64,000 bases of DNA from Aureimonas endophytica (GTDB lineage Bacteria; Pseudomonadota; Alphaproteobacteria; Rhizobiales; Rhizobiaceae): assembly GCF_014642635.1 (NCBI RefSeq), contig NZ_BMIQ01000001.1, forward strand, positions 620,001-684,000, in the 5' to 3' direction. Of the stretch, positions 1 through 8,629 are shown in pieces. The notes below the pieces were generated by a model. That model was not told the origin of the DNA. It did not search any database and saw only the letters and a list, made by a program, of their open reading frames with translations. Positions within the stretch are counted from its first letter, which is position 1. Each line of letters begins with the position of its first letter. The position numbers and the translations under genes were made by a program.

Positions 1-128
1 CACTCCTGCAACGATTCCAGCCGCTTAGCATCTCATGATGCGGCGCTTGGCAGCGCACTTCATGTCGCACCATGTTGCCGTCTGTTACCCTTGATTTCCA
101 ACGGTTTCCCGGCACACTCGGCTACTCC

Positions 129-164
129 ATGCGACATGGAATGCGACATGGAATGCGACATGGC
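129..164 (+). repeat. Three tandem copies of a 12-bp unit, ATGCGACATGGA
   Basis: Three head-to-tail units lie at 129-140, 141-152 and 153-164; the last ends in C instead of A. An inverted, imperfect relative occurs at 61-78. The core GCGACATGG recurs twice right after the integrase remnant (8528-8547). The third unit contains the likely start codon of the cold-shock gene. Arm-type integrase binding sites at the left end of an integrated element are a possible explanation; that role is inferred. Confidence 0.7.
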
Positions 165-369
165 CGACGGAACAGTGAAGTGGTTCAACACCGAGAAGGG
201 CTATGGCTTCATCAAGCCCAACGACGGTAGCCCCGACGTCTTCGTGCATATCTCGGCCTTGCAGCAGGCCGGCCTTTCCAGCTTGGCGGACGGCCAAGCT
301 ATCTCCTACGACCTGATCGATGATAAGCGCCGGAACAAGACGTCGGCTGGCAATCTGCGGCTTGGATGA
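160..369 (+). CDS. Cold-shock domain protein (CspA family)
   Basis: A 69-residue single cold-shock domain protein, the normal size for a CspA-type RNA chaperone that binds single-stranded RNA or DNA in the cytoplasm. The RNP1-like stretch KGYGFI and the RNP2-like stretch VFVHISAL are both visible. The frame is open further upstream to 91, but the extra residues simply translate the 12-bp tandem repeat ([11 protein letters not shown]), so the ATG at 160 is preferred even though no clear Shine-Dalgarno precedes it. It overlaps the next gene by ATGA, suggesting translational coupling. Local base composition is less GC-rich than in the core genes further right, in keeping with cargo of an integrated element. 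Confidence 0.85.
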   Translation: MADGTVKWFNTEKGYGFIKPNDGSPDVFVHISALQQAGLSSLADGQAISYDLIDDKRRNKTSAGNLRLG

Positions 370-602
370 CCGAGCGTTTCCGCGACCTCACGCCCCGCCA
401 GATCCTCATGCTTGACCGGCTCGACGATGGCTGGGCGCACAAAGACAGCATCGGTCAGCCGATGCGCACCCTGTCGGATGCGATGCTGGCTACGGCGTTC
501 GGGCTGATCGATCTCGACTTGGCAACGGTCTCGTTCGGATGGCACGGCATCGGCGGGGTGCGGCTGACCCAGGACGGGCGGCGGATGAGGGATAAGGGTT
601 GA
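366..602 (+). CDS. Hypothetical protein, 78 aa
   Basis: Not recognised. The ATG overlaps the stop of the cold-shock gene (ATGA), which supports it as a real, co-translated gene. The product is small, soluble and of mixed charge, with no signal peptide, membrane segment or cysteine. Its C-terminal part ([15 protein letters not shown]) resembles the basic end of a small winged-helix or phage-type protein, but that is only an impression. It belongs to a compact run of four plus-strand genes (160-1321). Confidence 0.6.
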   Translation: MTERFRDLTPRQILMLDRLDDGWAHKDSIGQPMRTLSDAMLATAFGLIDLDLATVSFGWHGIGGVRLTQDGRRMRDKG

Positions 603-606
603 ACGG

Positions 607-909
607 ATGTCCGATGACAATCGAAGGTTTCGGCACTCTCCAGAACGCGAAGCAGAGGAATTCAAGCGAGCGAACGATATCGAGGCCCGCATCATGGCGC
701 GACAAAAACCCGGTCGCAAAGGATGTCCGTTTTGCGGACACCATGAAATGCAAACGATCGTCCGTCCTGCTATCCTCGATCAGCCTCAACAACCAATGCT
801 GCTGACAGGCCCAACCCAGGGGTTTGGATGGCCTGTAACACTCCTCCAGTGCTCCAATTGCAGCCTCGTTCTTACGTTCATGGAAGACGAGAGGACGCTG
901 GAAGACTGA
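607..909 (+). CDS. Small zinc-ribbon protein, 100 aa
   Basis: Two CxxC knuckles are visible, CPFC at residues 40-43 and CSNC at 82-85, about 40 residues apart. This is a typical zinc-ribbon arrangement. The N-terminal third is highly charged, with many Arg and Glu. An AAGGG about nine bases before the ATG serves as ribosome binding site. The gene follows the 78-aa gene by four bases and precedes the coiled-coil gene by one, so the four genes probably form one transcript. Function is unknown; nucleic-acid or protein binding through the ribbon is an inference. Confidence 0.7.
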   Translation: MSDDNRRFRHSPEREAEEFKRANDIEARIMARQKPGRKGCPFCGHHEMQTIVRPAILDQPQQPMLLTGPTQGFGWPVTLLQCSNCSLVLTFMEDERTLED

Positions 910-910
910 C

Positions 911-1321
911 ATGGCAAGACAGAGTCCGCAGCTCGCAATCGACAACACAGGAGGAGCTCGAGGCGGCGGCCACTTGCCGCCTGCGGGCGGAGGAGGCAAC
1001 TATGACGACATGGAGCCACGCGTAGCCAAACTCGAAAACGACATGACCGATATCAAGGTCTTGCTCGGAAAGATCGAGACACGGTTGGACAGCATTGATC
1101 GCAACATGGCTACAAAGTTGGATCTGTCCGAGAGCGAACGACGCATCAACGAGAGAATTGGGACAGTTGATGGTCGAGTCAGCAAACTCGAAGGTTCGCT
1201 TGAGAGCAAGCTTGGATACTGGCAGTTTGTGGGGACAGGCTTGGTCATGGCAAGCCTGACTGTCGGCGCCTTAGGATTGCTGATAAGGTGGTTCGGCGTT
1301 GCAGCGGGCACTTCGCCCTGA
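911..1321 (+). CDS. Coiled-coil, single-membrane-pass protein (phage holin-accessory-like)
   Basis: The product has 136 residues. A Gly-rich N-terminus (residues 14-29) leads into a heptad-patterned segment (about 34-100, starting EPRVAKLENDM), then one hydrophobic helix at about 104-126 and a short tail. This is the architecture of XhlA/DUF1515-like proteins of rhizobial phages and islands, where the coiled coil sits next to the inner membrane; that similarity is from memory and not proven. An alternative start is the ATG at 1010. A strong terminator follows at 1346, marking the end of the cassette. Confidence 0.65.
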   Translation: MARQSPQLAIDNTGGARGGGHLPPAGGGGNYDDMEPRVAKLENDMTDIKVLLGKIETRLDSIDRNMATKLDLSESERRINERIGTVDGRVSKLEGSLESKLGYWQFVGTGLVMASLTVGALGLLIRWFGVAAGTSP

Positions 1322-1345
1322 CAGATCCGCTGCCTGACACGAATT

Positions 1346-1372
1346 GGCCCCGCTTCGGCGGGGGTTTCGTTT
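1346..1372 (+). terminator. Rho-independent terminator of the small-gene cassette
   Basis: Stem CCCCGC/GCGGGG (1348-1353 with 1358-1363) closed by a TTCG tetraloop, extended by GTTTCGTTT. It ends the plus-strand cassette and lies directly before the 3' end of the converging gene at 1379. Confidence 0.8.
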
Positions 1373-1378
1373 CTACAG

Positions 1379-1798
1379 CTACTCCACCTCAACGCGGATG
1401 TAGTCGCCGGTGTTGCCATAGCCCCAGATCTGAACGCGCACGAAGGCTCCTCCAGCGACAATTGCTGAGGCAGCCTCGCGCGACATACGGCCGGCGGCGA
1501 GCATTCCTTCCAGTATCGGGCGGTTCCCCTTGGACTCGAAGAACGAGTCGCTCATGTCGCCGCGTTGGCGGATGCCGTAGAGGTGAAAGTTCGCTCGATC
1601 CTGTCGGAGGACCTGGCCCGCCTTCGTCAGGCGCTCTCCATTAGAACTATAGAGGTCGTCGCGGCCAATGAACGCCGTGTACTCGTCGAGAAGCGCCGGG
1701 CGTCGGCTGTTCGGTGACATCACAACATCGGCCTGACCAAAGGCCGAAGTCGCGGTTGCGAGCATGACCGCGGAAGTCAGAATCAACTTGCTGAACAT
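1379..1798 (-). CDS. Exported hypothetical protein, 139 aa
   Basis: The ATG at 1798 gives a classical signal peptide (MFSKLILTSAVMLATATSAFG) cleaved near AFG-QA; the upstream extension of the frame is Arg-rich and unconvincing. The mature part (about 117 aa) contains RDDLYSSNGERLTKAGQVLR and ends in a beta-rich VRVQIWGYGNTGDYIRVEVE-type tail, seen in several small periplasmic proteins of Hyphomicrobiales. No catalytic motif is evident. It converges on the plus-strand cassette and shares its terminator region. The function is unknown; periplasmic location is inferred from the signal peptide. Confidence 0.65.
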   Translation of the reverse strand: MFSKLILTSAVMLATATSAFGQADVVMSPNSRRPALLDEYTAFIGRDDLYSSNGERLTKAGQVLRQDRANFHLYGIRQRGDMSDSFFESKGNRPILEGMLAAGRMSREAASAIVAGGAFVRVQIWGYGNTGDYIRVEVE

Positions 1799-2069
1799 CG
1801 AAAGCCCCAGGCACTTACGGTCTACTATAGGTGATTCCGCGGAGCATAGCACGGTCATTGGACCGTCACTGCACCTCGACATTGGATAGCCTTCGAGTGT
1901 CCTTTCTGTTTCTGCCAGAGGACACAGTGGACGTCGACTGGGACGACGATTCCGTCTGACCTCGCGCGAGATCGTCAGACGAAGGCACATTCCCAGCACC
2001 CGAAATAGCTACCTGACTGCCGGTGCGCAGCGAGAACCCTCTTACGGAGAGCTGTACCTAAGGCTGCGT

Positions 2070-2515
2070 CTACGTCCGTTCCGTCAGCCAAAGCTCAGGG
2101 GAATTCTCGAAACGGCCGATACTGCCAAGATAGATGGCGATGTTGAAGCGTCGTTGGCCTTCTACGAGGATGAAGGGTGCAGGCAGTGAACGATCGCCTG
2201 ATAGATCCCGCCGTGCTGCAGAAGGATGTCGCGCAGGTTCGCCCCGGCATGGGTATCACCCGGCCGCCGCCGACGCGAGGTCGGCACCACGACGCTCTCT
2301 GACTCGGCGACGATGGTCCGCAGGTTCTCCGGCATGGCCGGCGCCCGGCGGCGCGGCTTCGGAAGGACGAACCGGCCCGAGCGCCGCTCCCTGCATCCGT
2401 TTTCCGGCGGGACGGCATTCCAGACCTCGATGCGGCCGCCGATTCGAGAGAGCGCGCGGTTCGGCCCGATTCCTGTGCGCTCACTTTGATAGTGCTTGCC
2501 GTAAGGAAAGAAGCG
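2070..2515 (-). pseudogene. Decayed minus-strand gene of unknown function in a 780-bp gap
   Basis: Between 1799 and 2578 no intact gene is visible. On the minus strand one frame stays open from about 2515 to the stop at 2163-2165, with no plausible start before an internal ATG at 2337, and reads like protein (for example RIGGRIEVWNAVPPENG, then NLRDILLQHGGIYQAIVHCL). A protein-like continuation (FILVEGQRRFNIAIYLGSIG) sits in another frame down to 2070. This suggests a frameshifted remnant. I do not recognise the family. Short overlapping frames on the other strand look like shadows. Confidence 0.35.
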
Positions 2516-2578
2516 AACCTATAAATTGATCGAGCCCCTTCCAGAGTTTCGATCTCCGGCTATTCGTAAGGCGATACA

Positions 2579-5500
2579 ATGAATACACGCTTTCGGAGCA
2601 TTTCGATCGTCCTTGCGTGTTTGATCGGCCTGGTCGTACTTGCGGTGCCTTTGCCGACGCGGGCGCAGAGCCTCGACAACGTGCTCGGCCTCATCCTGGA
2701 GGGCGCCCGCAACCAGGGCCATGGGACACGTCGTTATATCGACCCGCCGGTGCGCGAACGCCGCTATATCGATCCGCCGGTCCGGCGGGACGGCCCGGCC
2801 GCGCGGCGCGACGCGGCCGCGGCCGGCGAACCGGCGATGGATCTGCGGACGCGCCGCGGCGTCCAGGCGGCGATGCGGTCGCTCGGCCTCTATGACGGTC
2901 CGATCGACGGCGCGCTGGGGCGCGGCAGCCGGGAGGCGATCAAGCGCTATCAGGCGAGCGTCGGCGCGCCCGCGACGGGCTTCGTGACCGAGGGCCAGCT
3001 CGCCAGCCTGCAGGCGGGGGTGCCCAACGACGCCGTCGCCGACGATATGGATGGCCCGGCGGCGGAGGGGAAGGGCTTCGACGCGACCGGCGACGGAGCC
3101 TCCACCGCCGGCTGGGACGATGCGACATGGCCGGGCGCCGCCCCGCCAGGTGCCGGGCGCGCCGGGCCCGAAGATGCCGGCGACGCGACGACCATCGTCT
3201 ACGATTTCGACGACAACCGAGTGCATCCGGTGACAGCGGGCGAGCCGTCGCTGATGCATGAGATCGTCCGCCGCATCGTCAAGCAGGCGCCGCAGGTGCT
3301 CGACGACAAGGACCTGTTGCGCTTCTGGCTGGACGGCTATCGCTACGCCAACTTTCGTCAGACCGAGATGGCCGCCCTGCTCGATCAGGTGTCGCGAGGC
3401 GACGAGTTCGAGAAGGGGGAGGCGCTCGAACGGTTCAAGACAATCCTCGCGGCCGAGGCGACGGATGCGCCGCTCACCGTCGTCCGCGTCCGCTATCTGC
3501 TGCTCGGCTCCTATGCCTTCGGAAAGGGCTATTTCCCGCTCGGCGAGACCGCTTCGCGATCGGCCGTCTCGGGTCTGGCGCCCGAGATGGAGGTCGTGTC
3601 CAGCGGCCGCCATGCAGCGCTGACCGTCGAGGCCGACGGCTGGTATCCGATCGACCGGCTGCCCTATGCCGAGGCCGAGGCGAAGAGCTTTGTGAAGGGA
3701 CTGGAAGGCAACCGGCTGATCGCCGTCGCCATGCGTCTCAAGCTGACGGATTTCAGCGCGAGCGACGCGGAGAGCGGCGTCTTCATTCCGCCGATGCGCC
3801 GCCTGCCCAATGTCAAGGCCACGGCGGCCATCGAACGGCTCTCCGTCCACTATCCGAACCCGAAGCCCGGCGAGCGCATCGGCGCCCTGATCGCCGATCT
3901 GCCCGTGGCGAAAGACGCCGCCCCGGCCGCGCCTCGGCCGAGTTCGGCCTTGCAGAGCTGGACGCTGCTCGGCGTTCCGGCGGCCGACGGCGAGTTGCTT
4001 CTTCCCAATATGGGCTCCGATTATCGCGGTCAGTTCCGCGAGAGCGGAACCACGCCGGAGGCGAGTGCCGGCCTGATGCGGGCGCTGATGCTGCGCGGCC
4101 TCCGGCAGAACCCGAAGCTCGCCGAAGAGCCGGCGATGATCCACCTCTATTCCTGGTGCTTCCTCGAACCGGCGCAGTACAAGCAGCTCTTTCCGCACGG
4201 TCATCCAGGTTTCGGCCTCGCCGACACGCTCGACAGCATCTCGCCCGGCCAGATGGACGTCTTCGCGCGCCGCGAACTGGTAAACGGGTTCCGGGACACC
4301 TATCTGCCGCGGCTCGTCGCGATGGCGCCGGAACTGCCGGTGCGCTTCCGCTTCACCGTTCCCTTCCGCATGGGAACCTACGACTTCGACAAAGGCGCCT
4401 TCCCGCTCCGCCTCGAAGAGAGCTATGCCGAGACGAAGGATGCCGGCACCGGCGGCCCAGTCGTTCTCCTGCCCTCCGAAGGCGGCAGCGGCGCGGCCTC
4501 CTATGCAAGGGCGAAGGGCCGGCTCGCCTTCCGGACGGATCTCGCCGCCCTGCCGGACAAGGTGGCAATGGCGGAGAAGCCGGCGCGCGACTTCCTGGCC
4601 GCCGTGCGCCGGCAGGCCGGCGACCGGCAGCCGACGCTCTTCGCCGCGATCACCTTCGAGGCCGCCAGCGGCGACGTGCCGGCGGTGGCCAGCCCGATCG
4701 AATCCTATGTCAACTCCCTGGCGGAGGCTCAGAAGCTGCCCCAGGCCCTGCGCCACGGCTATGCCGACGCGCGCTTCTCCGGCAAGGTCGTCCGGCTGGC
4801 CCTCTATCTCGACCCGCAACTGCGGCGGCTGGTGCGGGAGATCGACCTCACCCCCTTGCGCCAGGCGGCGCCCAAGGCCCCGGCCCTGCCGGACGACGGC
4901 ATCGACCCCGCGGACAGGGTCGGCGACCGCCAGCCTTTGAATCGCTGGAATCTCCTGGCGCTCGGCGCACGGCAGAGCGGCGCCGAGGCGGAGATCGAGT
5001 CGATCCTGCAGGACACGCGCGACTATCGGGAGGCCAACGAATTCGACCGGAACGGCGTCATGCAGACGCTGCGGGGCAAGCTCGGCGTCTCGCTGCCGCG
5101 ACCGGGAAGGGATCTCTATCTTTCCGGCGTCGCGACCCTCGGCGAATATGACGAGACGCGGCAGGGCTTCGCGATCCGCGACTTCGCTCTCACGACGCGG
5201 GAAGATACGCGCGCGCCGATGCTCGACGCCCAGCGCTTCGATGTACGCATCGCCAATAACGGCTTCCTGCAATTCCTGCCGATGGCGCCCGACGCGGCGA
5301 GGAGGCTCGTCGCCGGCAGCGCGAACCGTGTCTTCCCCGCCCTCCTGAAGGTGCGGCCGGCGGAGGTCGCCACCCTGTCCCGGCCGAATGGCTCGCCGTC
5401 TCAGCTGCGCTTCGCGATGATCGCCGAGGAAATGCTGCTCGTCGATGTCAAGACCGAGCGGCGTGTGCTGGCGCGCCGCGCCACGGATGCGGATCGCGCT

Positions 5501-7057
5501 CTCGCGACCATCCCGTCGCTGGCGACGCCGGAGACGGTGCGGCTCGCCGTCTCGCCGCCGATCATGCCGCTGAACGACGAGACCATGGCGCTCGTCACCT
5601 TGCGTGAGACCGGGCGCGACCTCGACGACGCAACGCTTCGCTGGCTGTTCGCGGCCCGCATCGAGGCCGAGCGCCAGGGGTCGAACGATCCGGTGGAGCG
5701 GCTCGACCTTTCCCCCTACGGCCGCTTCTTCTCGGCGGCGACGGGCGAACTCGACGAGGCCGCGATCAACCGCCTTTTGCCGGTATTCAAGGCTTGGACC
5801 GTCCAGCGGATCGCTGCCCTGCCGAACCGCTTCCGTATGGTGTTCACGCGCTCGCAGGCGGCTTCGGTCAGCTTCACGACCGACATCGCCGGAATGTCGT
5901 CCGATTACGATCCGGTGCTCGAAACGCTCGGCATCACCCGGCAGGCGTTCCAGGCCGCCCAGACCGCAGCCTATGCAAAAGCCAATGGCGGCGAACCACC
6001 ACGCTCGATCGGCGGCTCGGTCATCGCCCTGCGCGGCCCCTTTCGCAAGGATCGGACCGCCGCGCTGATGCCCCTGCCGGAGATCGCCGTGCCGGATGCC
6101 GCGCGCGCGCAGTTCTCCGGCTTCGTCCTCGATTTCGTCCTCCGCCGCGTCGAGAAGGGCGAGGTGCGGGACGGCGACGGCGCTCTTCTCGCCTTCGATG
6201 CCGCGCCGGATGAGGTGCGTTGGTACAAGGACCCGAAATCGGCCGGCAAGCCCTGGCCGCAGCTTGCGATCTCGAAGGTGGAGCCGGTGCCCGAACGCCA
6301 GCCCGTCCCGTCGGCCCGGCTGGACATCGTCGGCCTGACGCTGGGGCTGGCCCAGGACGAGGCGGAAAGGCTCATCGAGCAGCACATGACGGTGGGCCAG
6401 GTGCTGGAGATCAAAGGCGAGTCGCGGGGGCCGACCGATGTCGGCGAAGCGGCGCGTCTCTATATCAGCGCGGACGGGACGGATTTTATCAGCGTCCTCT
6501 ATGGTCCGACGCTGCTGCCGGCCAAGGTCTACGGCATCGCCCGCACCCTCCACATGCCGGCGGGCTCGGTGGCGGAAGGGCCGCTCTGGAACGCTTTGAC
6601 GAAGAAATACGGCGAGCCCTCCGTCGCCGGCCGGCACGAATGGGGCCGGAGCGCCGATCTCTCCAACTGCACGAGCGGCGGCGCGCCCGATTTTCTCGAC
6701 TGGCGCCAGATGCCGCTCTTGAAAGGCCCGCCCATCCTCCAGACGATCGGCGGCGAGGAGCTTGGCTCTTCGCCGGAGACGATCCGGCAAGCGCTCATCG
6801 CCCGGCGCATCTACAGGCTCGCCTTCGATCTCGGCCTTCCCGCATCCACCGACTTCAATGCCTGCGGTCCGGTTCTGGCGGCTCGCGTCGACATGCTCGG
6901 CATCGCCAAGTTCGGCGGCGAGCCGGAACTTCCCGGCGGGGCGACGACGACCCTCTCAACGCGCCTGATTGACCATCTCGCGCATCGCCGCGCGATGGAG
7001 GAAGCGGCGAAGACGGCGGCGACGCAACCGCTTCCGACGGCCGACGTGAAGCTGTGA
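2579..7057 (+). CDS. Giant exported peptidoglycan-binding-domain protein, 1,492 aa
   Basis: A signal peptide (residues 1-29, ending PTRAQ) is followed by two copies of RRYIDPPVR (51-59 and 61-69). A PG_binding_1 domain follows at about 88-147 (LGLYDGPIDGALGRGSREAI), then a disordered linker (150-205). The rest, about 1,280 residues, matches no family I know. It seems to contain diverged modules with the pattern aromatic-x-F-x2-G-x-FPL: SYAFGKGYFPL near 311, TYDFDKGAFPL near 602 and a weaker copy near 855. A final region from about 1248 (DIVGLTLGLAQDEAERLI) resembles small periplasmic domains. The product probably resides in the periplasm or on the cell wall. Codon use is host-like and very GC-rich although it sits among element genes. 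Confidence 0.8.
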   Translation: MNTRFRSISIVLACLIGLVVLAVPLPTRAQSLDNVLGLILEGARNQGHGTRRYIDPPVRERRYIDPPVRRDGPAARRDAAAAGEPAMDLRTRRGVQAAMRSLGLYDGPIDGALGRGSREAIKRYQASVGAPATGFVTEGQLASLQAGVPNDAVADDMDGPAAEGKGFDATGDGASTAGWDDATWPGAAPPGAGRAGPEDAGDATTIVYDFDDNRVHPVTAGEPSLMHEIVRRIVKQAPQVLDDKDLLRFWLDGYRYANFRQTEMAALLDQVSRGDEFEKGEALERFKTILAAEATDAPLTVVRVRYLLLGSYAFGKGYFPLGETASRSAVSGLAPEMEVVSSGRHAALTVEADGWYPIDRLPYAEAEAKSFVKGLEGNRLIAVAMRLKLTDFSASDAESGVFIPPMRRLPNVKATAAIERLSVHYPNPKPGERIGALIADLPVAKDAAPAAPRPSSALQSWTLLGVPAADGELLLPNMGSDYRGQFRESGTTPEASAGLMRALMLRGLRQNPKLAEEPAMIHLYSWCFLEPAQYKQLFPHGHPGFGLADTLDSISPGQMDVFARRELVNGFRDTYLPRLVAMAPELPVRFRFTVPFRMGTYDFDKGAFPLRLEESYAETKDAGTGGPVVLLPSEGGSGAASYARAKGRLAFRTDLAALPDKVAMAEKPARDFLAAVRRQAGDRQPTLFAAITFEAASGDVPAVASPIESYVNSLAEAQKLPQALRHGYADARFSGKVVRLALYLDPQLRRLVREIDLTPLRQAAPKAPALPDDGIDPADRVGDRQPLNRWNLLALGARQSGAEAEIESILQDTRDYREANEFDRNGVMQTLRGKLGVSLPRPGRDLYLSGVATLGEYDETRQGFAIRDFALTTREDTRAPMLDAQRFDVRIANNGFLQFLPMAPDAARRLVAGSANRVFPALLKVRPAEVATLSRPNGSPSQLRFAMIAEEMLLVDVKTERRVLARRATDADRALATIPSLATPETVRLAVSPPIMPLNDETMALVTLRETGRDLDDATLRWLFAARIEAERQGSNDPVERLDLSPYGRFFSAATGELDEAAINRLLPVFKAWTVQRIAALPNRFRMVFTRSQAASVSFTTDIAGMSSDYDPVLETLGITRQAFQAAQTAAYAKANGGEPPRSIGGSVIALRGPFRKDRTAALMPLPEIAVPDAARAQFSGFVLDFVLRRVEKGEVRDGDGALLAFDAAPDEVRWYKDPKSAGKPWPQLAISKVEPVPERQPVPSARLDIVGLTLGLAQDEAERLIEQHMTVGQVLEIKGESRGPTDVGEAARLYISADGTDFISVLYGPTLLPAKVYGIARTLHMPAGSVAEGPLWNALTKKYGEPSVAGRHEWGRSADLSNCTSGGAPDFLDWRQMPLLKGPPILQTIGGEELGSSPETIRQALIARRIYRLAFDLGLPASTDFNACGPVLAARVDMLGIAKFGGEPELPGGATTTLSTRLIDHLAHRRAMEEAAKTAATQPLPTADVKL

Positions 7058-7068
7058 GGCCGTGCGCC

Positions 7069-7098
7069 GGCCGCCGGTCGTTCCCACCACCGGCGGCC
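7069..7098 (+). terminator. Hairpin after the giant exported protein
   Basis: Perfect 10-bp stem GGCCGCCGGT/ACCGGCGGCC (7069-7078 with 7089-7098), loop of 10 nt, followed by only two T residues. Located 12 bp after the stop codon. Probably a terminator, although the poly-T tract is weak. Confidence 0.55.
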
Positions 7099-7248
7099 TT
7101 GGCGACGATGCGACGGTCAGACGCCTATGAGCCGACACCGCTTCGGATCGGCGATGCGAGCGGGCCTCAGTCCTTACCGCGGAGCATCTTTGCCGGACGT
7201 CACCCCAAGCGAAAATGGCAAGCGGCGGGCGAGCGCCAGCCTGGGCAG

Positions 7249-7545
7249 TCAGCAGCGGCGCTGCTCGTCGGCGTGATCCACGTCCATGAGCGCGCCAATC
7301 GGCACCATCTTCCCGTCGGCGAGGTCGCGAACGATGTCGGCGATTTCCTTGCGCAGGATCTTCTCGACCTTGGCCGCGGTGGCGACCGCGACAGAGGGCG
7401 CGGCTTCGACATGAAGGGCGAGCGTCTTCGTCCGGACGGCTGAGAAGCGCTTGGTCATGCTGACCGCGATATCGGCGATGTCCAGCACGACGCCTTTCTT
7501 GCGGTCCTGCTGCACGTGGATCTTGAGCGTCTGATAGGTCGCCGT
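7249..7545 (-). pseudogene. 3' fragment of an unidentified gene, cut at the integrase junction
   Basis: An open minus-strand frame without a credible start begins near 7545 and ends at 7249. It reads TYQTLKIHVQQDRKKGVV near its beginning and later KVEKILRKEIADIVRDLADG, a good-looking amphipathic helical protein end. The first ATG or GTG lies well inside. The sequence upstream in the other orientation is the equally truncated integrase, so the two remnants meet head to head near 7545-7570, as after a deletion or inversion. The family is not recognised. Confidence 0.45.
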
Positions 7546-7559
7546 GGATCAAGAGCTGC

Positions 7560-8526
7560 AAGGCAGCAAGGCTGAAAGAGTCCACAATCGCGAGCTACGA
7601 GAGCCACGTTCGGTTGCACATCGTACAGTATCTTGGCGCGGTGAAGCTGTCCGCTCTCACCATGCCGCTCATCCGGGGTTTCGAGGATGAACTCCGGAAG
7701 GCTGGCCGATCGCAAGCCATGACGCGGCGAGTATTGGTCAGCCTCGGGACTCTCCTTGCCGACGCGCAGGAACGTGGCCTCACGGCCCGAAATGTCGTGC
7801 GCGATATCCGGGGTCGAAGGAAGGGCAAGGACGAACGCCAGGAGAAGCGCCATAAGGGCCGTCTGAAGGTTGGGGTGGACAATCCCTATCCGTGATAAGG
7901 TGAAAGCGATCGTAGGGGCTCTGGAGGGGCGCTGGCGCCCTCTCCTACTCACGGCGATATTCACCGGCCTGCGCGCCTCTGAGCGTCGCGGCCTGCGCTG
8001 GACCGATATCGACTTCGCCAAGCACGAGTTGAAGGTTCACCAGCGCGCAGATCGCTTCAAGGTCATCGGAGCACCGAAGTCCACGTCGGGCGAGCGCACG
8101 GTACCGATCCCGCCCATCGTCGTGAACGCGCTGAAGGAATGGAAGCTGGCTTGCCTTAAGGGTGAACTTGGCCTCGCCTCCCCGAACAGTGCCGGCAAGG
8201 TGGAGGAGCACGGCAACATCCTGAAGCGCGGACTCCAGCCGACGCTAATCCGGGCGGGCGTCACGATGGACAGCGGCGAGAAGGACGCGGACGGCAACCC
8301 GATGCTGGTGGCGAAATATCCGGGCCTGCACTCACTCCGGCACTTCTTCGCGTCCTGGTGCATCAACCGCAAGGAAGATGGCGGGCTCGGCCTGCCGCCG
8401 CAGACGGTCCAGGATCGCATGGGCCACTCGACGATCGCGCTCACGATGGACCGCTACAGCCACCTCTTTCCGAAGGGTGACGACCGCGACGAAATGGCTG
8501 CTGCCGAGGCCGCTCTGCTGGGCTGA
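7560..8526 (+). pseudogene. Tyrosine recombinase/phage integrase, 5'-truncated and frameshifted
   Basis: The reading frame is integrase-like from about 7572 (LKESTIASYESHVRLHIV, part of the SAM-like core-binding domain). It runs to a stop at 7893-7895, and the catalytic domain continues in another frame from about 7880 to 8526. One extra A around 7881 (GACAATCCC) explains the break: without it VGVD reads straight into IPIRDKVKAIVGAL. Catalytic residues are visible: the first Arg in GLRASERRGLRW, His-x-x-Arg in HSLRHFF, a further His in MGHS and the Tyr in MDRYSHLF. The first 60-100 codons, including the start, are missing. The gene is therefore inactive unless the frameshift is a sequencing error. 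Confidence 0.85.
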
Positions 8527-8527
8527 C

Positions 8528-8547
8528 GCGACATGGATGCGACATGG
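8528..8547 (+). repeat. Two GCGACATGG motifs next to the integrase end
   Basis: GCGACATGG occurs at 8528-8536 and 8539-8547, starting two bases after the integrase stop. The same core forms the tandem repeat at 129-164. Spacing and location suit arm-type recombinase binding sites; this role is inferred. Confidence 0.6.
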
Positions 8548-8585
8548 GACGCTGAAACGCCTATGCGGCAGGGTATGGCATTCTA

Positions 8586-8629
8586 TTTGTAAACCGAAGG
8601 TCGGGGTTCAGTCCCCCTCAACCGGCACC
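8586..8629 (+). other. 3' half of a tRNA gene, probably tRNA-Thr(TGT), at an attachment site
   Basis: The stretch begins with an anticodon-loop-like TTTGTAA (8586-8592), continues with ACCGA, an AGGTC variable region and a degenerate T arm (GGGG TTCAGTC CCCC), and ends in AACCGGC plus A and CC, as a tRNA 3' acceptor strand would. The sequence before it cannot pair to make the anticodon stem, so only the 3' half is present. It lies 60 bp after an integrase remnant, the classical place for an att duplicate left by integration into a tRNA gene. The tRNA identity rests on the apparent TGT anticodon; the T loop is not canonical. Confidence 0.5.

Noticed and set aside
2519-6790. 1,423-codon open frame on the minus strand opposite the giant exported protein
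   Set aside because: It is the antisense shadow of a very GC-rich gene: composition is Arg/Gly/His-rich without motifs, whereas the plus strand has a signal peptide and a PG_binding_1 domain.
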